Origin: Gammaproteobacteria bacterium | GTDB lineage: Bacteria; Pseudomonadota; Gammaproteobacteria; Steroidobacterales; XN24 | Length of the DNA: 34,634 bases | Direction of reading: 5' to 3' | Assembly (NCBI GenBank): GCA_024640085.1 | Contig: JAHEFR010000026.1 | Coordinates: forward strand, 2,118-36,751 | Part shown: piece by piece, positions 17,064 to 23,863 of the stretch | How positions within the stretch are numbered: position 1 is the first letter of the stretch | Layout: every line of letters starts with the position of its first letter | Notes under the pieces: model-generated | The model's input: the letters and a program-made list of their open reading frames with translations, nothing else | The model's database searches: none | Told to the model about the DNA's origin: nothing | Translations under genes and position numbers: made by a program

Positions 17064-18464
17064 ATGACGCCCCGGTCCAACCTCGGACAAAACCCGTTGA
17101 GGGGGATGTCCGCCCTGGTGGTGGACAGCAATGCACGGCGCCGGGGCCAGATCGTGGTCGAACTTGGCCGCCATCTGGGACTGGTGGAGGGCGCCAACGG
17201 CATCAGGAAGGCGGAGAGTCTGCTGTCCCGATGCAAGTTCGATTGCGTTGTGCTCGATCTGGGGGCCCGGGACGGCGCCGCTGCTTCCTGGCTGGCCGGA
17301 CTGCGCCAGTCAGGTCGCGATGTCCCTGTCGTCGTCTGTTGCGACGCCGGGGATGCCAGGAAGGCCATAGGACTGTTGAGATTCGGTGTCGCCGAGATCC
17401 TCCTGCGGCCGTTCGAGCCTGCCTCGCTGGCAGCAGTGATCCAGAGAGCTCGTGGTAACGGCGGGTCGGTCGCCGTTCCGGCCGTGCCCCGGGGAGCGCG
17501 GGTCGGCAGCGAGGTCGATGCCATCCTGGTCGGCGAAAGCGAATCCATGCAGGAAGTCCGGCGGCTGGTCGAGCACATCGCACCGCTGCCCGCGACGGTC
17601 CTGGTGCAGGGAGAGACCGGTACGGGGAAGGAGCTCGTCGCGCGGCTCCTCCATTACCGGAGCAGTCGACGGGGCGCATTCGTGCCGCTCAATTGCGGCG
17701 CTGTCGCCCCGGAACTGCTGGAAAGCGAGTTGTTCGGTCACGTCAAAGGGGCGTTCACCAGCGCACACCAGGTCCGTGACGGGCTGTTCGTTGCCGCCCG
17801 GGGGGGCACGCTTTTCCTCGATGAGATCAGCGAAATGCCCCTGGGTCTGGAGGTCAAGCTGCTGCGGGCGCTGGAGGAGAGCGCGATACGGCCGGTCGGA
17901 TCGGACAGGGAGATCAAGGTCGACGTCCGCATCGTGGCTTCCACCCAGCACGACCTGAGGGAACGGGTGGCTGAAGGCAGGTTCAGGGAGGATCTCTATT
18001 ACCGCCTGAATGTGATCCATTTCGCTCTGCCGCCCCTCAGAGACCGCACCGACGATATCCATGCGTTGGCGACCTTCTTCATGGAGTCGCTGGCCGGAGA
18101 ACTTGGGATGGCGCCGATCACGTTCCGTCCGGAGCAGATCGAGAGGATGAAAGCCTTCGGCTGGCCGGGAAACGTCCGGGAACTCAGGAATTTCGTCGAG
18201 CGTACCCTGATGATGGGTGAGTTCTCGTCCCAGGGGCTGGCGGAGCCTGATTCCGACCCGTCCCGCAGCCGGATCGGTTACCCTCCGGACTGGACTCTCG
18301 AGGACGTCAAGCGGCACCACATGGCCCTGGTCCTGGAGCATTGCGACGGCAACCGCTCGGAGGCGGCCCGCCGCCTGGAAATCTCCCGCAAGACCCTGGA
18401 AAGAAAACTGGGACCGCGGCGCGGCATCGCGGGCGGCAGGTCGACCGGGAAGAGGCGGCGATAA
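17064..18464 (+). CDS. sigma-54-dependent response-regulator-type activator (NtrC family)
   Basis: This 466-residue enhancer-binding protein has a receiver-like domain (about 15-125), an AAA+ sigma-54 interaction domain (about 155-390) and a Fis-type HTH (about 420-450). AAA+ features are Walker A GETGTGKE (183-190), Walker B GGTLFLDE (247-254), FREDLYYRLNV and GWPGNVRELRN. The loop that contacts sigma-54 reads GAFTSA (229-234) instead of GAFTGA. The receiver keeps D65 in CVVLDLG, but one Asp of the acidic pair is Ser (VVDSN, 21-23), and the conserved Lys is Arg (LLRPFEP, R115). Phosphorylation control may therefore be altered. No sensor kinase is in the window. It is divergent from the tup operon, which has a sigma-54 promoter, so tup is its likely target. 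A GGAGGGAAGGA site precedes the ATG. Confidence 0.92.
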   Translation: MTPRSNLGQNPLRGMSALVVDSNARRRGQIVVELGRHLGLVEGANGIRKAESLLSRCKFDCVVLDLGARDGAAASWLAGLRQSGRDVPVVVCCDAGDARKAIGLLRFGVAEILLRPFEPASLAAVIQRARGNGGSVAVPAVPRGARVGSEVDAILVGESESMQEVRRLVEHIAPLPATVLVQGETGTGKELVARLLHYRSSRRGAFVPLNCGAVAPELLESELFGHVKGAFTSAHQVRDGLFVAARGGTLFLDEISEMPLGLEVKLLRALEESAIRPVGSDREIKVDVRIVASTQHDLRERVAEGRFREDLYYRLNVIHFALPPLRDRTDDIHALATFFMESLAGELGMAPITFRPEQIERMKAFGWPGNVRELRNFVERTLMMGEFSSQGLAEPDSDPSRSRIGYPPDWTLEDVKRHHMALVLEHCDGNRSEAARRLEISRKTLERKLGPRRGIAGGRSTGKRRR

Positions 18465-18500
18465 TCAGTGAAAAGGCACGACAGACCGGAGGAAGACACC

Positions 18501-18713
18501 ATGGCAACGATCGACGAAGAACGGCTCAACCTGGAGATCCGGAAGTTCCTGAAGAACGTCGGCATCACCTCGCAACGGGAAATCGAGCGGGCAGTACGCG
18601 AGGCGGCGGAGGCAGGGCGGCTGCCTGCCGGTGGCGTGAATGCCCGGATAACCCTCGAGATTCCCGAACTCAATGTCACCCACGTGATCGACCATCACCT
18701 GTCAGTTGGCTGA
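18501..18713 (+). CDS. DUF6494 family small protein
   Basis: This 70-residue protein begins MATIDEERLNLEIRKFLKNVG and continues with TSQREIERAVREAAEAG and a C-terminal beta-type segment ending in VTHVIDHHLSVG. This pattern resembles the DUF6494 family, whose function is unknown to me. The ATG at 18501 has GGAGG 8 nt upstream; a GTG at 18468 is in frame but unsupported. It follows the sigma-54 activator by 36 bp on the same strand and so may be co-transcribed. It is soluble, acidic and helical, with no signal. It converges with the next gene at a gap of only 14 bp, without a visible terminator. Confidence 0.75.
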   Translation: MATIDEERLNLEIRKFLKNVGITSQREIERAVREAAEAGRLPAGGVNARITLEIPELNVTHVIDHHLSVG

Positions 18714-18727
18714 ATCGGGCAGCAGAA

Positions 18728-19681
18728 TCAGGAAGGCCACACCAGGTTTCCGCATTCAGTCATGTCGTAGCCGCCCAGCATCCGGGCCAGGCTTTGGGCG
18801 TCGCCGCCGCGCAGGTGGTCCAGCATTTTCTGAAACAGGGTCCTGAAGAAGACCCCGCGGTGCATGGTCAGGTCGAAAGCCTCCCAGCCGATGGGCAGGA
18901 ATTCGAGCCCGAACTCCGTGGCCGCCGAGCGGACGCCGGTCGCAACGTCAGCCTGGCCCATGGCCACCAGCGACGCCGCGTCCCGTTCCGAATAGGCGCG
19001 CCCGGTGATCCGCCGGGCCGCCGGATTTACACCGTGCTGAGTGATGATCTCCTGGAGGAAGCGCTGGGAACCGGCCCCTTCCTGCCTGACGGCCCATCGG
19101 GTTTCGGGTGTGAACAGCGCCTCGATCCGACTTCCCGGTGGCCAGGAATCCGGCGCGAGGATGAGTCCCTGCTCCCGCCTGAAAAGGCGCACCAGGACCC
19201 AGTCGTGATGCTGAGCGAACTGTTTGATCAATGCCGGGTGCCGTTTTGCGCTCTCCTCGACCGGGCCCCAGTGGATCCCACACATGTCGGCACGACGCCG
19301 CGCCAGCAGCGACAGCCCGAGCTGGGTTCCTGTGGGCGTGTAACTGATCAGGGCGCGGGCATGTATCTGGTTCGCGATCTGCATGACCGCCCGGTAGAGG
19401 AGGGGATCGTCGCTGCCGGCGATGAGCATGCGGTCGGTCAGGAGACCCCCGTGAGACGACTCCAGCACCCACTGATCGACCAGGTCGCGGGGGAACAGCC
19501 ATTTCCCCGTCACTTTGCTGGCCGGGATTTTGCCCTCTCTCACCAGGGAGTAGATCTTCTTGTCATTGACCTGCAGGTAGGCGGCGACCTGCTTGACGCT
19601 CATGAATCGCGGGGTGCCATGCTCGCGATCATCTCCGTCCGGCGTTCCGGGATCGGACGGAGACATTCCTGATTTCGTCAT
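18728..19681 (-). CDS. regulator: excisionase-type HTH fused to a PBP-like domain
   Basis: This 317-residue protein has an N-terminal winged-HTH of the excisionase/MerR-like kind (FMSVKQVAAYLQVNDKKIYSLVREGKIPASKVTGKWLF, roughly residues 26-65). It is followed by a periplasmic-binding-protein-like domain without a signal peptide (about 85-300; LIAGSDDPLLYRAVMQIANQ, SYTPTGTQLGLSLLARRRAD, GQADVATGVRSAATEFGLEFLPI). This architecture matches regulators whose PBP domain resembles molybdate-binding proteins. An intracellular oxyanion sensor is a reasonable inference, not a demonstrated one. The ATG at 19681 was chosen because GGAGGG lies 8 nt upstream. It is divergent from the DUF3305 gene that heads the exported formate dehydrogenase locus, so that locus is its most likely target. 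Confidence 0.82.
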   Translation of the reverse strand: MTKSGMSPSDPGTPDGDDREHGTPRFMSVKQVAAYLQVNDKKIYSLVREGKIPASKVTGKWLFPRDLVDQWVLESSHGGLLTDRMLIAGSDDPLLYRAVMQIANQIHARALISYTPTGTQLGLSLLARRRADMCGIHWGPVEESAKRHPALIKQFAQHHDWVLVRLFRREQGLILAPDSWPPGSRIEALFTPETRWAVRQEGAGSQRFLQEIITQHGVNPAARRITGRAYSERDAASLVAMGQADVATGVRSAATEFGLEFLPIGWEAFDLTMHRGVFFRTLFQKMLDHLRGGDAQSLARMLGGYDMTECGNLVWPS

Positions 19682-19980
19682 GAAGGCAGCCCTCCGGGGG
19701 TCATGGCAAGGTTCGCCATCCATACGCTCAAGCAAGAATCATTCCGGCGACCGCCTCCCGCACGGTCCCTGGGAGCACCGGCCCTGGTTTTCCGGATGTA
19801 CCGGGTCGGTGAGCGGGGCCGATGGTGCAAAATGTCCCGGTTGGTTTCGCCCGGGACGACTTGAGCCGAGGGGTGCCGCGGGCGACGGCGGATTCTGCCA
19901 ATGACGGCTGCGAGGGTTACTATTGGCAACCCGTCCCGCAGGCGGGCCGGGGTCCGGTAAGGAGGAAGCTGGGTGGAATC
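19682..19980. promoter_or_regulatory. divergent control region, PBP-type regulator / DUF3305 gene
   Basis: No gene is supported in this 299-bp stretch. It contains two inverted repeats, GTCCCGG-N10-CCGGGAC (19834-19857) and TGCCAAT-N19-ATTGGCA (19896-19928). A strong TAAGGAGG lies at 19958-19965, 15 nt before the DUF3305 ATG, which is unusually far. Either repeat could be the operator of the divergent regulator. A -24/-12-like match near 19925 has the wrong spacing. Confidence 0.5.
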
Positions 19981-20463
19981 ATGCCCGCACAGGTGAGAAT
20001 TCCTGTCGCCGTCGTCATGGAACGTCGGGAGGTCGTCCAGGGGCCGTGGCGCGTGAAAGACTGGATCGCCGTCGCCACGTTGCCCGGCGAACACCTGGCC
20101 AGGCAGGGCGCCAGGAAGGTGCCCATGCGCACGGGCGGCGACGAGGAGCAGTTTCTCTGGTCCGGTATCCTGTTGAATCTTTTCCGGGACAGCGCCGAGA
20201 GTTACTGGTACAACCTCACCGGGGAAAACGCCTCCCTGTACGTGGTCTGCCACGAAAGCCCGGATGGAGAATTGGAACCTGTTCTTGTCACGGCGGATCA
20301 CGATGAGGCCGTGGCAGGCCAGGAGGTGGACTGCCGGGTGTTCTCGACCCCGATCCCGCCGGACATTTATCAGGTGATCGAGCGCTTCGTGGTTGAATAC
20401 TACGTGCCGGAGGCGCCCAGGAAGCGCAAGCGCAAGCGCTGGTCGAAGGAAGAGGAGCGATAG
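19981..20463 (+). CDS. DUF3305 family protein, formate dehydrogenase locus
   Basis: This 160-residue soluble protein has MPAQVRIPVAVVMERREVVQGPW at its start, WIAVATLPGE, FLWSGILLNLFRDSAESYWYNL and a basic tail PRKRKRKRWSKEEE. It matches the DUF3305 family, which recurs beside DUF3306 and exported formate dehydrogenases in proteobacteria. Its function is unknown; the aromatic-rich core suggests a small beta domain. I start it at the ATG at 19981, because the frame upstream (to 19822) encodes no conserved sequence. DUF3306 follows after 6 bp. Confidence 0.82.
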   Translation: MPAQVRIPVAVVMERREVVQGPWRVKDWIAVATLPGEHLARQGARKVPMRTGGDEEQFLWSGILLNLFRDSAESYWYNLTGENASLYVVCHESPDGELEPVLVTADHDEAVAGQEVDCRVFSTPIPPDIYQVIERFVVEYYVPEAPRKRKRKRWSKEEER

Positions 20464-20469
20464 ACACTC

Positions 20470-21045
20470 ATGTCCGATCAGAAGGACAGACACGCAAACA
20501 CTGCCGAAGAGAAAGACGAAAATTTCCTGTCGCGGTGGTCGAGACGAAAACGGGAAGGCGGCGAAGAGGAAGCGGCCGGCCCGCCGGCTGCCGTGGAACC
20601 GGCCGAGACCCGGGAGGATGAATCGGTCGGCGACGAGCCCAGGGTCCTGACCGACGACGACATGCCGTCACTCGATGAGATCGGGGAGCATTCGGATTAC
20701 AGTGGGTTCCTGTCGCCAGGGGTCAGCGAAGGCCTGCGGCGGGCGGCGCTACGGAAGCTGTTCAGCAGCGCCAAGTTCAACGTTTGCGACGGACTGGACG
20801 ATTACGCCGAAGACTATACGAAATTTCTGCCCCTCGGGGACGTCATCACTGCGGACATGCGCCATCACATGCAACGGATGCTGGACAAACTCGCCGACGA
20901 AGAGGAAGCGGGGGAGGTCGAGGCTCCTGCCGCGCTCGCTCAGCGGGATCGGCCCGAGGGCGACCGGAGCGACGACACCGTGGATACGGACGCAGGGACC
21001 GGCGAAGCCAGCCAGGAGGATGACGATGACATCGGCCGGGCCTGA
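20470..21045 (+). CDS. DUF3306 family protein, formate dehydrogenase locus
   Basis: This 191-residue acidic protein has a polar, low-complexity N-terminus (FLSRWSRRKREGGEEE) and a conserved core LTDDDMPSLDEIGEHSDYSGFLSPGVSEGLRRAALRKLF. It continues with FNVCDGLDDYAEDYTKF and a low-complexity acidic tail. This is the DUF3306 pattern. A GAGGAG ribosome site precedes the ATG. It overlaps the start of the Fe-S protein gene by 20 bp, so the three genes are coupled. The function is unknown; its conserved linkage implies a role in assembly or electron supply of the FDH. Confidence 0.82.
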   Translation: MSDQKDRHANTAEEKDENFLSRWSRRKREGGEEEAAGPPAAVEPAETREDESVGDEPRVLTDDDMPSLDEIGEHSDYSGFLSPGVSEGLRRAALRKLFSSAKFNVCDGLDDYAEDYTKFLPLGDVITADMRHHMQRMLDKLADEEEAGEVEAPAALAQRDRPEGDRSDDTVDTDAGTGEASQEDDDDIGRA

Positions 21046-22702
21046 GCTTCCGCAAAACGACGCCAATGGGCGGGCCCGCGCCGCGGCGTTTTCCGCCCAC
21101 GGGCAGGCGGAGGTGATACCCACTTCCATCGTGACCTATGTATCCGGCGGGCGAGTGTTGGTCGTCGGAGAGCGGGACGCAGCCCTGTCGGCCGCGCGTC
21201 GACTGAACGATTCACTCCAATGCGCATTGATGTTCCCGGGAGACGAACCGCCGAAGCTGGACACGATCGAGGGCATGGCCGTGATCTCCGGTGGTCAGCC
21301 CGAGATAGAGGGCAGCCTTGGTGCGTTTACCCTGAAGGTTGAAGCAGGCGCCGGCCAGGAGAATAACGCCGACGAAGATGCCATCGGCCAGTCCAGATCC
21401 TTCGACCTGATCCTGGACCTGTCGGCGACGCCGTTGATCGATTACGAGATTCCTCCGCCCGGCTATTACGCTCCCGCGGGGGATACTGGAGCCCTGGAGA
21501 GGGCCCTGGCCGAACTGCCCGACATGACCGGGGAGTTCGAGAAGCCCAAGTATTTCAATTACGACCCCAACATCTGCGCCCACGGCAACAGCAGGCTGAA
21601 AGGCTGCACGCGGTGTATCGACGCCTGTCCCACGGTGGCCATCGTCTCCATCGGCGACAAGGTCCAGGTCAACCCCCACTTGTGTCAGGGAGGGGGAAGC
21701 TGCGTCGCCGCCTGCCCGAGCGGGGCGATGACGTATGCCTTCCCCACCGTTGCGGATCTCCTTGGTCGTGTGCAGGGAGTGCTTGCCGGGTATGCGGAGG
21801 CGGGCGGTACCGACCCCTTTTTGTTGTTCCACGATCCGCATTCCCGATCGCGCGTCTACGGCGACCTCGCCCAGCGCATGCCGGAGAGTGTGTTACCGGT
21901 CGAAATCGAGGAGATCGGATCCGTCGGAATGGACGCCTGGCTCGCCGCTCTCGCGTACGGTGCCAACGCCGTTATCCTCGCGGTCACGGATTTCACGCCG
22001 AACAGGGTGATCAAGGAGATCGGAAGTCAGGTCAAGTTCGCCTCTGCCATCCTGGAAGGCATGGGACTTCCCGAGGGCCACATCCGGACCTTAAATGTCT
22101 CGCCGGAGGATACCGGTTTCGGGGACCTGCCTGCCGCACCGATCAGTCGGCCGGCCCGCTTCACCGCGCCGAATGAAAAGCGGATGATCCTGCGACTGGC
22201 CATCGACCATCTGTACCAGCAGGCGCCGTCCTCGCGGAGGTCAGCCGAATTGCCGGCCGGCGCGCCGTTCGGAGAAGTCAGGGTCGACAAGAAAGCCTGC
22301 ACCCTGTGCATGGGCTGCGTGTCTGTCTGCCCCACGGCCGCCCTGAGCGCCGGCGGAGACCTCCCCCAGCTCAAGTTCGTCGAATGGAACTGCGTCCAGT
22401 GCGGATTGTGCGAAAAAGCCTGTCCGGAGGATGCCATCCGGCCTCACGCCAGAATGCTCTACGACGGCGAGGCGCGGCAGCGGACTCGGATCCTCCATGA
22501 AGAGCAGCCCTTCTGCTGCATCTCCTGTGGCAAGCCGTTCGCCACCAAATCCATGCTGGACGTGATGACGACCAAGCTCGAAGGCCACTGGATGTTCCAG
22601 TCGGAGGAGGCCATGCGCCGCCTGCAGATGTGCGATCACTGCCGAGTCAAGGACATGTTCACGTCCAGCCACGGGGCGGGCGAAGGCCCGGGCCGGTCTT
22701 GA
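21026..22702 (+). CDS. multi-cluster 4Fe-4S protein, formate dehydrogenase locus
   Basis: This 558-residue soluble protein has four ferredoxin-type motifs: a first set in CAHGNSRLKGCTRCIDACP, a second in CQGGGSCVAACPSGA, then CTLCMGCVSVCPTAAL and CVQCGLCEKACPEDAI. Near the C-terminus a further four-Cys set (CCISCGKPF and CDHCRVKDMF) may bind a metal. The middle (LLFHDPHSRSRV to GANAVILAV) resembles the MvhD-type hydrogenase iron-sulfur domain. The start at 21026 is 6 nt after AGGAGG (21014-21019); the ATG at 21020 is too close to that site. It probably transfers electrons between FDH and another partner. It is the last gene of the DUF3305-DUF3306 operon. Confidence 0.85.
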   Translation: MTSAGPELPQNDANGRARAAAFSAHGQAEVIPTSIVTYVSGGRVLVVGERDAALSAARRLNDSLQCALMFPGDEPPKLDTIEGMAVISGGQPEIEGSLGAFTLKVEAGAGQENNADEDAIGQSRSFDLILDLSATPLIDYEIPPPGYYAPAGDTGALERALAELPDMTGEFEKPKYFNYDPNICAHGNSRLKGCTRCIDACPTVAIVSIGDKVQVNPHLCQGGGSCVAACPSGAMTYAFPTVADLLGRVQGVLAGYAEAGGTDPFLLFHDPHSRSRVYGDLAQRMPESVLPVEIEEIGSVGMDAWLAALAYGANAVILAVTDFTPNRVIKEIGSQVKFASAILEGMGLPEGHIRTLNVSPEDTGFGDLPAAPISRPARFTAPNEKRMILRLAIDHLYQQAPSSRRSAELPAGAPFGEVRVDKKACTLCMGCVSVCPTAALSAGGDLPQLKFVEWNCVQCGLCEKACPEDAIRPHARMLYDGEARQRTRILHEEQPFCCISCGKPFATKSMLDVMTTKLEGHWMFQSEEAMRRLQMCDHCRVKDMFTSSHGAGEGPGRS

Positions 22703-22861
22703 ATGTGGACGCAGCCGCAAAAATGTTGCGACATATTGTCGCTATCCAGGCCTCTTCTCACGCCTTAGCTTGGTATTTAGGCCCCTTGAGGTTCGTGTGA
22801 TTGTCTATGGACGGGCTAGAGAATAGGTGCTAAAACCTCTAGAAAATAACAAGAGGCTAGG
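22703..22861. promoter_or_regulatory. control region in front of the exported FDH structural genes
   Basis: This 159-bp gap contains the 17-bp dyad at 22727-22743. A weak CCTCT/AGAGG hairpin (22836-22856) covers the ribosome site of the TorD-like gene. I found no -24/-12 element with correct spacing and no strong sigma-70 promoter. Confidence 0.5.
22727..22743. promoter_or_regulatory. dyad related to the tup upstream site
   Basis: TGCGACA-TAT-TGTCGCT has 6-bp perfect arms around a 3-nt centre. It shares the frame TGCGwCATwTTGwCGC with the site at 16961-16977, where the one base that differs in each arm is changed in a compensating way. It starts 25 bp after the Fe-S protein stop and 119 bp before the TorD-like ATG. 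Confidence 0.55.
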
Positions 22862-23539
22862 ATGACGCACGCGCCAGTATCGGAGGTGGATACGAGCACG
22901 AACGTGGCAATGGTCGGTTGTGATGCCGAAGCCGTGCTGCGCGCCGGTACCTACAGTCTTCTCTCGAAGCTGTTGGCGGCTCCCCCTGACCGGGAAACAC
23001 TCGACCTCCTTACCTGTATCGACAGATCGCCGGAAGGCGCCGGCAGTCTGCTGGGCGCAGCATGGCAGATGCTCGCTATGGCGGCGGATCGCGCCGACCC
23101 GACCGCGCTGGATGACGAATACCACGCCCTGTTTGTCGGCCTCGGTCGTGGGGAACTCGTCCCTTATGGTTCCTGGTACATGACTGGCTTCCTGATGGAG
23201 CAGCCTCTGGCTCAGCTCCGTTCCGATCTCAAGCGCCTGGGCTTCGAACGCCAGGAGGGCGTGAGCGAGTCCGAGGATCACGCTGCCGGTCTCTGTGATG
23301 TCATGGCGATGCTGAATTCGGAAGGCGAGGTGGCGGCCTACGATCTCCAGTGGGATTTCATGGACCGGCACATGCTGGCGTGGATGCCGCGGTTTTTCCG
23401 CGACCTGCAAAAGGCTGAAAAGGCGAGCTTCTACCGCGCCGTCGGCCAGTTGGGCGAGCAATTTCTGGAGGTAGAGAAAGAGTTCCTGCTGGCGTCCGTG
23501 CCCCGGTCCGGGCGGGCGTCGCGGGAGGACATGGTTTGA
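22862..23539 (+). CDS. TorD-family chaperone for the exported formate dehydrogenase
   Basis: This 225-residue all-helical cytosolic chaperone has the family core DDEYHALFVGLGRGELVPYGSWYMTG. Then come FLMEQPLAQLRSDLKRLGF and the E-x-x-DH-type segment SESEDHAAGLCDVMAML, and F..H...W.P.FF in DRHMLAWMPRFFRDL. TorD-type proteins bind the Tat signal and hold the apo-molybdoenzyme until cofactor is loaded. Its client is probably the FdhA encoded 0.3 kb downstream. The ribosome site AGAGG (22852-22856) lies 5 nt before the ATG and can pair with CCTCT upstream. Confidence 0.9.
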   Translation: MTHAPVSEVDTSTNVAMVGCDAEAVLRAGTYSLLSKLLAAPPDRETLDLLTCIDRSPEGAGSLLGAAWQMLAMAADRADPTALDDEYHALFVGLGRGELVPYGSWYMTGFLMEQPLAQLRSDLKRLGFERQEGVSESEDHAAGLCDVMAMLNSEGEVAAYDLQWDFMDRHMLAWMPRFFRDLQKAEKASFYRAVGQLGEQFLEVEKEFLLASVPRSGRASREDMV

Positions 23540-23595
23540 GGCTTTTATCGAGGGGATTCGCACTTCGCGAACACAAACTCGGAGAGGAGAGCGCA

Positions 23596-23805
23596 ATGAG
23601 CACAAGATCGCGCAGTGAGACGAAGGGTCGTCGAGCATTTCTTAAGCAGCTGGCGGCCGTCGGAGGCGCTACCGCAACCGTCGCGGTTGCCGGCAGAGCG
23701 GTGGCCGCCCCTGGGATAGAGCCGGCCGAGGTGGCGAAGCCCGAAGCCAAGGGCTACCGGCTGACACCACACGTCGCGACCTACTACGACAAGGCCCGAT
23801 TCTGA
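23596..23805 (+). CDS. small Tat-signal protein of formate dehydrogenase loci (FdhX-like)
   Basis: This 69-residue protein has a Tat-type leader GRRAFLKQLAAVGGATATVAVAG and a short mature part ending in GYRLTPHVATYYDKARF. It matches the small protein family described as formate dehydrogenase region Tat target. In other bacteria it sits directly before fdhA, as here (58 bp gap). It may be a subunit or an export helper; its role is not settled. The ATG at 23596 has GAGAGGAG upstream; the frame is open 20 codons earlier but that part lacks support. Confidence 0.88.
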   Translation: MSTRSRSETKGRRAFLKQLAAVGGATATVAVAGRAVAAPGIEPAEVAKPEAKGYRLTPHVATYYDKARF

Positions 23806-23863
23806 AAAAACTTTCAGGGACCGGGCCTCGCGGCGTCGTGTCCTGACTCGAGGAGACTCAGCC

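Noticed and set aside
16730-17578. 282-codon open frame on the minus strand across the control region and the start of the sigma-54 activator
   Set aside because: It has low-complexity Arg/Ser/Pro composition, no recognisable domain and overlaps both a conserved gene and a regulatory region; it is a high-GC shadow.
18341-19672. 443-codon plus-strand frame across the activator end, DUF6494 and the PBP-type regulator
   Set aside because: It spans three real genes in other frames or strands; its composition is typical of a shadow frame.
19923-19940. Possible sigma-54 promoter before the DUF3305 gene (TTGGCA then GCA)
   Set aside because: The GG to GC spacing is one base too long, which normally abolishes sigma-54 recognition.
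23802-23817. CTGAAA-AAAC-TTTCAG inverted repeat at the fdhX stop as a terminator
   Set aside because: The stem is short and AT-rich and lies inside a tightly packed operon; termination here is unlikely.
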